From Haplomitrium mnioides (Eukaryota; Marchantiophyta; Haplomitriopsida; Calobryales), in NCBI GenBank assembly GCA_049999725.1, contig JBNGIS010032785.1, positions 1 to 24,380 of the forward strand: 24,380 nucleotides of DNA. Direction: 5' to 3'. This document shows positions 20,532 through 24,380 of the stretch, one piece after another (within the stretch, counting starts at the first letter, position 1; each line of letters begins with the position of its first letter). The position numbers and the translations under genes were made by a program. Below the pieces are notes generated by a model, which made no database searches, had not been told where the DNA came from, and saw nothing but the letters and a program-made list of their open reading frames with translations.

Positions 20532-21140
20532 TATACTAGATTTATCCCATTTAAGAGTTAACTTTTTGATTGTCAAGTCTTAGTTCCAATTATAGGACCG
20601 AAAAGGACTAAGATGGGACCTCAAAGACAAAAAGGAATCTATGTGAGATATGACTCCCCTTCTATTATACGCTATGTGGAACCATCCATAGCTAATGTTT
20701 TCCAAGCTAGATTAGTCGATTGCCATTTTTATGAGGATATATTTCCATCTCTTTTTGAAGATAAAATTTCTTCATTACCAAAAAAACTCCAATTAGAGAG
20801 CATATCCACTATATGGATGGATCAAAGAACAAGGCAAAGTGAGGATGAAGTCAAGAGACTTCTTCACTTAGCTAAAACCGTCGAACAATTTCCAGATTCA
20901 TTTAATGAAATTGCAAAAGTAGCAAGGTCACATATACCTACGGTGAATATTCTTGCAAGAATTCAGGATATTACTAAACCAGCAACTGACCAAGTACCAA
21001 GGCAAAAGATAGAACGCCTTCTTGGCTCAAAAGACTCTCAACCTTAGCAGAAAGTTTCGACAAAGAGAACTACATTCTCAGTTGATGTGCCAATACCATC
21101 ATCATCTACACCCTTATTATCTTAGCCGACCATCTCCTTA
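20532..21140 (+). pseudogene. Copia integrase C-terminal and linker region
   Basis: Frame 0 gives GPQRQKGIYVRYDSPSIIRY and NVFQARLVDCHFYEDIFPSL, the characteristic post-integrase segment of plant copia elements. A poorly conserved linker follows (PTVNILARIQDITKPATDQV). Stops at 21045 (TAG) and near 21096 (TAG) break it. Between 20532 and 20612 the sequence is decayed and hard to align. Confidence 0.75.
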
Positions 21141-22241
21141 TTGGAGCACCTTGATAATCAAGAGATCTCAATCCACTACATGGATACATGGATTATATGC
21201 CAAAGAGAGAGTGTAGATATAGATGACTATTTTGCATTCCTAGTTTCACAGACTCTATCTGATACACCACCTGATCTAAGAACTGCCAAAGAAGCTATGG
21301 ACAATTTTGATTGGATAGAGTGGAAAAAGGCAATGGATTCAGAACATGATTTTATGATATAGAGGAAGGTATTCAGACCTTTAGTTCAGGTTCCTTCTAA
21401 TGCCCATTTAATCGGATATAGGTGGATCTTTGTGAAAAAACGAAATGAAAAAGGCAAAATTGTCAGATATAAGGCACGCCTTGTAGCCAAAGGTTATACA
21501 CAAATACCTAGAGGAGACTCTGATCTCATATACGCCCCAATTATAGATACTATCACATACTGATTCCTAATAGGCTTGTCTCTGGGATATGAGTTCATGA
21601 CACATCAGTTGGATGTTGTGACAACATACCTATACGGGCTATTAGATACCCAGATCTATATGAAAGCTCCCCCAGAGCTTATAACAAGGAATGTCTATCA
21701 TATTCAAGGGGAGAATGTCATTAAGCAAAAACCAACTAGTGACCCATCTACCTCTTTACCATCGACCATAATCAAACCCAGTGGTGGTAGTATTGGGTTA
21801 GGACCTATAGTCCATAAGATGCAGTCTAGGGAGAAAAGACCTATTGTCCTCCTTATGCATCAATCCATGCCTCTGATTAAGGATGGATATGCATTCTAGA
21901 TCCTTAGATCTATTTATGAACTTAAACAGAGTGGTCAAATCTGGTATCAAAGATTTTACGAGGACATAATGGCCATAGGTTACTTTGATGACATTGCACC
22001 AAGTTTATTCATCAAGAATATTGGCAAAGAATTTATAATTTTTGCATTATATATTGATGATATAAACTTATTCGGTCACCAATCCTTACTTTAGCAGACT
22101 ATTTCTATGTGTAAGAAAATTGTTTATATAAAGGATATTGGTAAGACCAAATATTTTTTAGGATTACAATTTGAGTACTTAGATGATGGCATATTAATGC
22201 ATCAAAGTACTTACACTAAGAAAATCCTAAAATAATTTAAT
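21141..22241 (+). pseudogene. Ty1/copia reverse transcriptase domain with internal insertion
   Basis: A single frame carries AKEAMDNFDWIEWKKAMDSE, RWIFVKKRNEKGKIVRYKAR, LVAKGYTQ, TYLYGLLDTQIYMKAPPEL, then RSIYELKQSGQIWYQRFYED and the catalytic YIDD at 22050-22061 within FALYIDDINLFGHQS. Stops are TAG 21360, TGA about 21561 (a likely CGA), TAG 21897, TAG 22092 and TAA 22233. Between NVYHIQ and LRSIYELKQS lie about 62 extra codons not seen in the family. RT would copy element RNA into DNA. Confidence 0.9.
21712..21899 (+). other. Foreign in-frame insertion within copia RT
   Basis: About 188 bases separate two pieces of RT that are adjacent in relatives. The insert begins ggggagaatgtcattaagc, which looks like a purine tract followed by a TG, as at the 3' LTR junction of a retrotransposon. 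It ends near ctagatc. It keeps the frame except for a TAG at its very end. I see no clear target duplication. It may be a fragment of another LTR element or a deletion/rearrangement scar. Confidence 0.5.
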
Positions 22242-23048
22242 ATGGACAAATCTCATCCAGTAACATCACATGTGGAGATAAGAACACTGGATAGAGAAAA
22301 GGATATTTTCCGAAAAAGAAAAGACATAGAGCCAATCCTCGAATCTAAGATAGCATATCTCTTCGCTATAGAAGCTCTTATGTATCTTGCAAATCAAACA
22401 CGCCATGATATTTCCTTTGTTGTGAACTTGTTTGCAAGACATAGTTCACAACCTACTATATATCATTGGAATCATATCAAACGTATTTTCAAATATTTAC
22501 AAGACACAGTTGATATGGGACTATTTTTCAAAAATACTACTGGTCAAATCCTTACCGGCTATGCGGATGCAAGATACCTTTCGGATCCGGATGATGCTAA
22601 ATCCCAAACTAATTATGTATTTCTATATGGCTCTATAGCCATATCATGAAAAAGTACAAAGCAAACATTGACCTATACATCTTCAAACCATGCAGAGATT
22701 ATAGCTTTGTATGAAGCTAGTAGAGAGTGTTTATACCTACAAAAGATGATTGATCATATTTATTTACATTGTGGATTATCTTGCATATCTGACCCGACTG
22801 TTATATTTGAGGATAACTTGGCATGTGTACAAGAAGTCTCACATGGTTTTATTAAAGGAGACTGTATTAAACACATTGCACTTAAGTTTTTCTTTACATA
22901 TGAGTAGCAAAACAAGATTATATCTATGCAGGTTATGCTTGGTAAAGAGAATATTGCAGATATTTTTACGAAGGCTTTACCTCCGGCTTTCCACCAACAT
23001 TTTTGCCATCCTCTTGGACTACAAAGATTATCGAGATTATCATTATGA
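22242..23048 (+). pseudogene. Ty1/copia RT C-terminus and RNase H
   Basis: Contains NMDKSHPVTSHV, EALMYLANQTRHDISFVVNL, GYADARYLSDPDDAKSQTNY (RNase H first Asp), SSNHAEIIAL (Glu), VIFEDNLACV (Asp), KGDCIKHIAL and a closing NIADIFTKALPP segment; the terminal TGA is at 23046-23048. Stops within are TGA 22647, where the family has Trp (ISW), and TAG 22905. Length and order match the end of plant copia pol. Confidence 0.92.
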
Positions 23049-23660
23049 CTTCATCGAGTATTATCTCATTATATAGTCGACATCTTCATACTTGCCTTTG
23101 ATATATCTTTGCTATATATTTTGCTCATGGCATATTTTGGGACGCCACTTGATTATTCTTTGTTTATATATATGGCCTATAGTCGTCTTTCTCCTTATTA
23201 TTTCTTCTCTATATCCTGTCATTTTGTGACATATTTATCCATGTATAAATGGTGGTTGTACTCTTTCCCTTGCAAGAGTATGAGAGGGTTTTAATGAGGC
23301 AACACCTTTATTATTCATATGGAGTTCTTTAGTGGTGTTGGTGATATTTTATCATAGGTTTTATATTTATCTGTCTTGTGTTTACAACGATCTTAACCAA
23401 TGATTAGCGCATATAACAAGGGTTATTGTTAATATTAATACTAGGAGATTAGCACATATACTTTTGTAACCTATGAGCAACATTACACATATACTCATAT
23501 ATTGACATTGAGAGAGAAGAGAGAAGAAGAGAGCAAGATTTACATACCTTGTCCATCTTGGTTCATGTTTGATTGATTAAATGATTCTTCTATTTCAACA
23601 CAAATAATATTTTGAACAGCCGCTACTTTGAACCAGGAACAAGCTACTCAGAACAGGAAA
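23049..23660 (+). other. Copia 3' untranslated flank, LTR not resolved
   Basis: AT-rich and without genes. The phrase gtactctttcccttgcaagag..gttttaatgaggca (about 23256-23302) resembles the conserved region downstream of pol in plant copia elements of this type. Purine-rich gagagagaagagagaagaag lies near 23510. No clear PPT plus TG is seen, and no sequence matching 18180-18400 could be found, so the 3' LTR is unassigned. Confidence 0.5.
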
Positions 23661-23760
23661 NNNNNNNNNNNNNNNNNNNNNNNNNNNNNNNNNNNNNNNN
23701 NNNNNNNNNNNNNNNNNNNNNNNNNNNNNNNNNNNNNNNNNNNNNNNNNNNNNNNNNNNN
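23661..23760. other. Assembly gap, 100 N
   Basis: Round-number gap of unknown real size, just beyond the copia 3' flank. It may hide the copia 3' end or another insertion. Confidence 0.99.
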
Positions 23761-24380
23761 ATAATAGAGCGAAAGTCAACTTCGTTATGCAAAATCAATC
23801 AATATTACTAGTTTTTACGAAAACATTTGAAAACTCAAATTTGTTTAAAATCATAAAAATTACGGTAAGTTTTCATCAAAAAATTACATTTATCATTGAT
23901 TACAATTCTAAGCACAAAAGTTTAAATACACGTTCAAACAAACTATTCTAAAATATATTTGATTGTACAAACTTGAGACGCACGTACACATGGTGCTCTT
24001 TCAAACTTTTTTGTTGGAAATATATTACAAAACACAAGGAAAAAGCCTAAGGGGACTAGAAGTCAAGGGAATGAGTTTGCAATGGTAAACAAAAAAACTA
24101 ACAAAAAGAAACATTGCATCGATTTAGGAGGTTCAGTTAAAATGTCAAGAAGAAAGGAAGCTTTCAAATTAAGTTGAAAATCCATGCAAGCAAAAGTGAA
24201 TATAGGCTTTCAAAAAGGTTTCAGCAATTAAGAATATTTCACAGTTCAACGAAGCATTTACAAAAACGTATCATAGTTCTCAATAAAAAAGGTAGTAGCT
24301 AAGGAGATTGCATTAAGATTGTAAACAAGAAACGTGTTCAAGTTTTAGACTTGATTCAAGCAAATAAAGGTCTCAAGATC
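23761..24380. other. AT-rich sequence, nothing recognised
   Basis: About 620 bases with short open frames only. No similarity to the elements or repeats elsewhere in the window and no RNA gene structure were seen. Confidence 0.6.

Larger units (their letters stand above)
18180..23660 (+). mobile_element. Ty1/copia LTR retrotransposon, defective, ends unresolved
   Basis: The domain order gag zinc knuckle, protease, integrase, RT, RNase H is diagnostic of Ty1/copia. The knuckle followed by IPTHMVALY, and the RNase H phrases SSNHAEIIALYEASREC and HGFIKGDCIKHIALKFFF, recall the Ivana/Oryco group of plant elements; this clade call is from family knowledge and tentative. The ends given are generous: coding sequence begins abruptly at 18621 and ends at 23048, and LTRs could not be paired within the window. 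Confidence 0.85.

Overview
The window looks like nuclear, intergenic DNA from a large plant genome. Nearly everything recognisable is LTR retrotransposon. There are three N gaps, and I see no intact host gene, rRNA, tRNA or CRISPR array. The evidence for a plant is the plant-type Ty3/gypsy element with a tRNA-Asp-type primer-binding site and no chromodomain, and the plant-type Ty1/copia element. The species cannot be fixed from the sequence. The gypsy polymerase resembles the chromodomain-less (OTA: Tat/Athila and relatives) branch. A non-angiosperm vascular plant (gymnosperm or fern/lycophyte) is a low-confidence guess.

Layout. (1) Positions 1-10602 hold a minus-strand Ty3/gypsy element that runs off the left edge. 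In element order it has a complete 5' LTR (8138-10602), a PBS (8115-8133), a gag pseudogene (7812-5879), a pol pseudogene with protease, RT, RNase H and integrase (about 5900-1744), a PPT-like stretch beside a 100-N gap, and the visible part of the 3' LTR (1-1614). The LTRs are about 96% identical by eye, yet gag-pol carries roughly 25 in-frame stops and at least two frameshifts. (2) Positions 10603-18620 are non-coding, AT-rich DNA dominated by two diverged direct copies of an unidentified repeat of about 2.35 kb (A 11494-13944, B 15439-17800), separated by 1.5 kb of single-copy sequence. Copy A carries a small TG...CA insertion, interrupted by a 10-N gap and flanked by a 4-bp duplication, for which copy B is the empty site. 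(3) Positions 18621-23048 hold a plus-strand Ty1/copia gag-pol, 5'-truncated, with many stops, two frame switches, a substituted integrase residue and an apparent in-frame insertion in RT. No LTRs could be paired. (4) The last kilobase (23049-24380) is copia 3' flank, a 100-N gap and anonymous AT-rich DNA.

No gene here is likely to make a working protein. The elements illustrate layered insertion and decay. Most premature stops are TAG or TGA at places where a single C-to-T or G-to-A change in CAG, CAA, CGA or TGG would explain them, which fits deamination of methylated cytosine in silenced transposons. I found no convincing new biological system. The best leads are the A/B repeat with its frame-preserved, stop-riddled region, the gap-spanning insertion, the RT insertion, and the mismatch between young LTRs and heavily damaged coding sequence.
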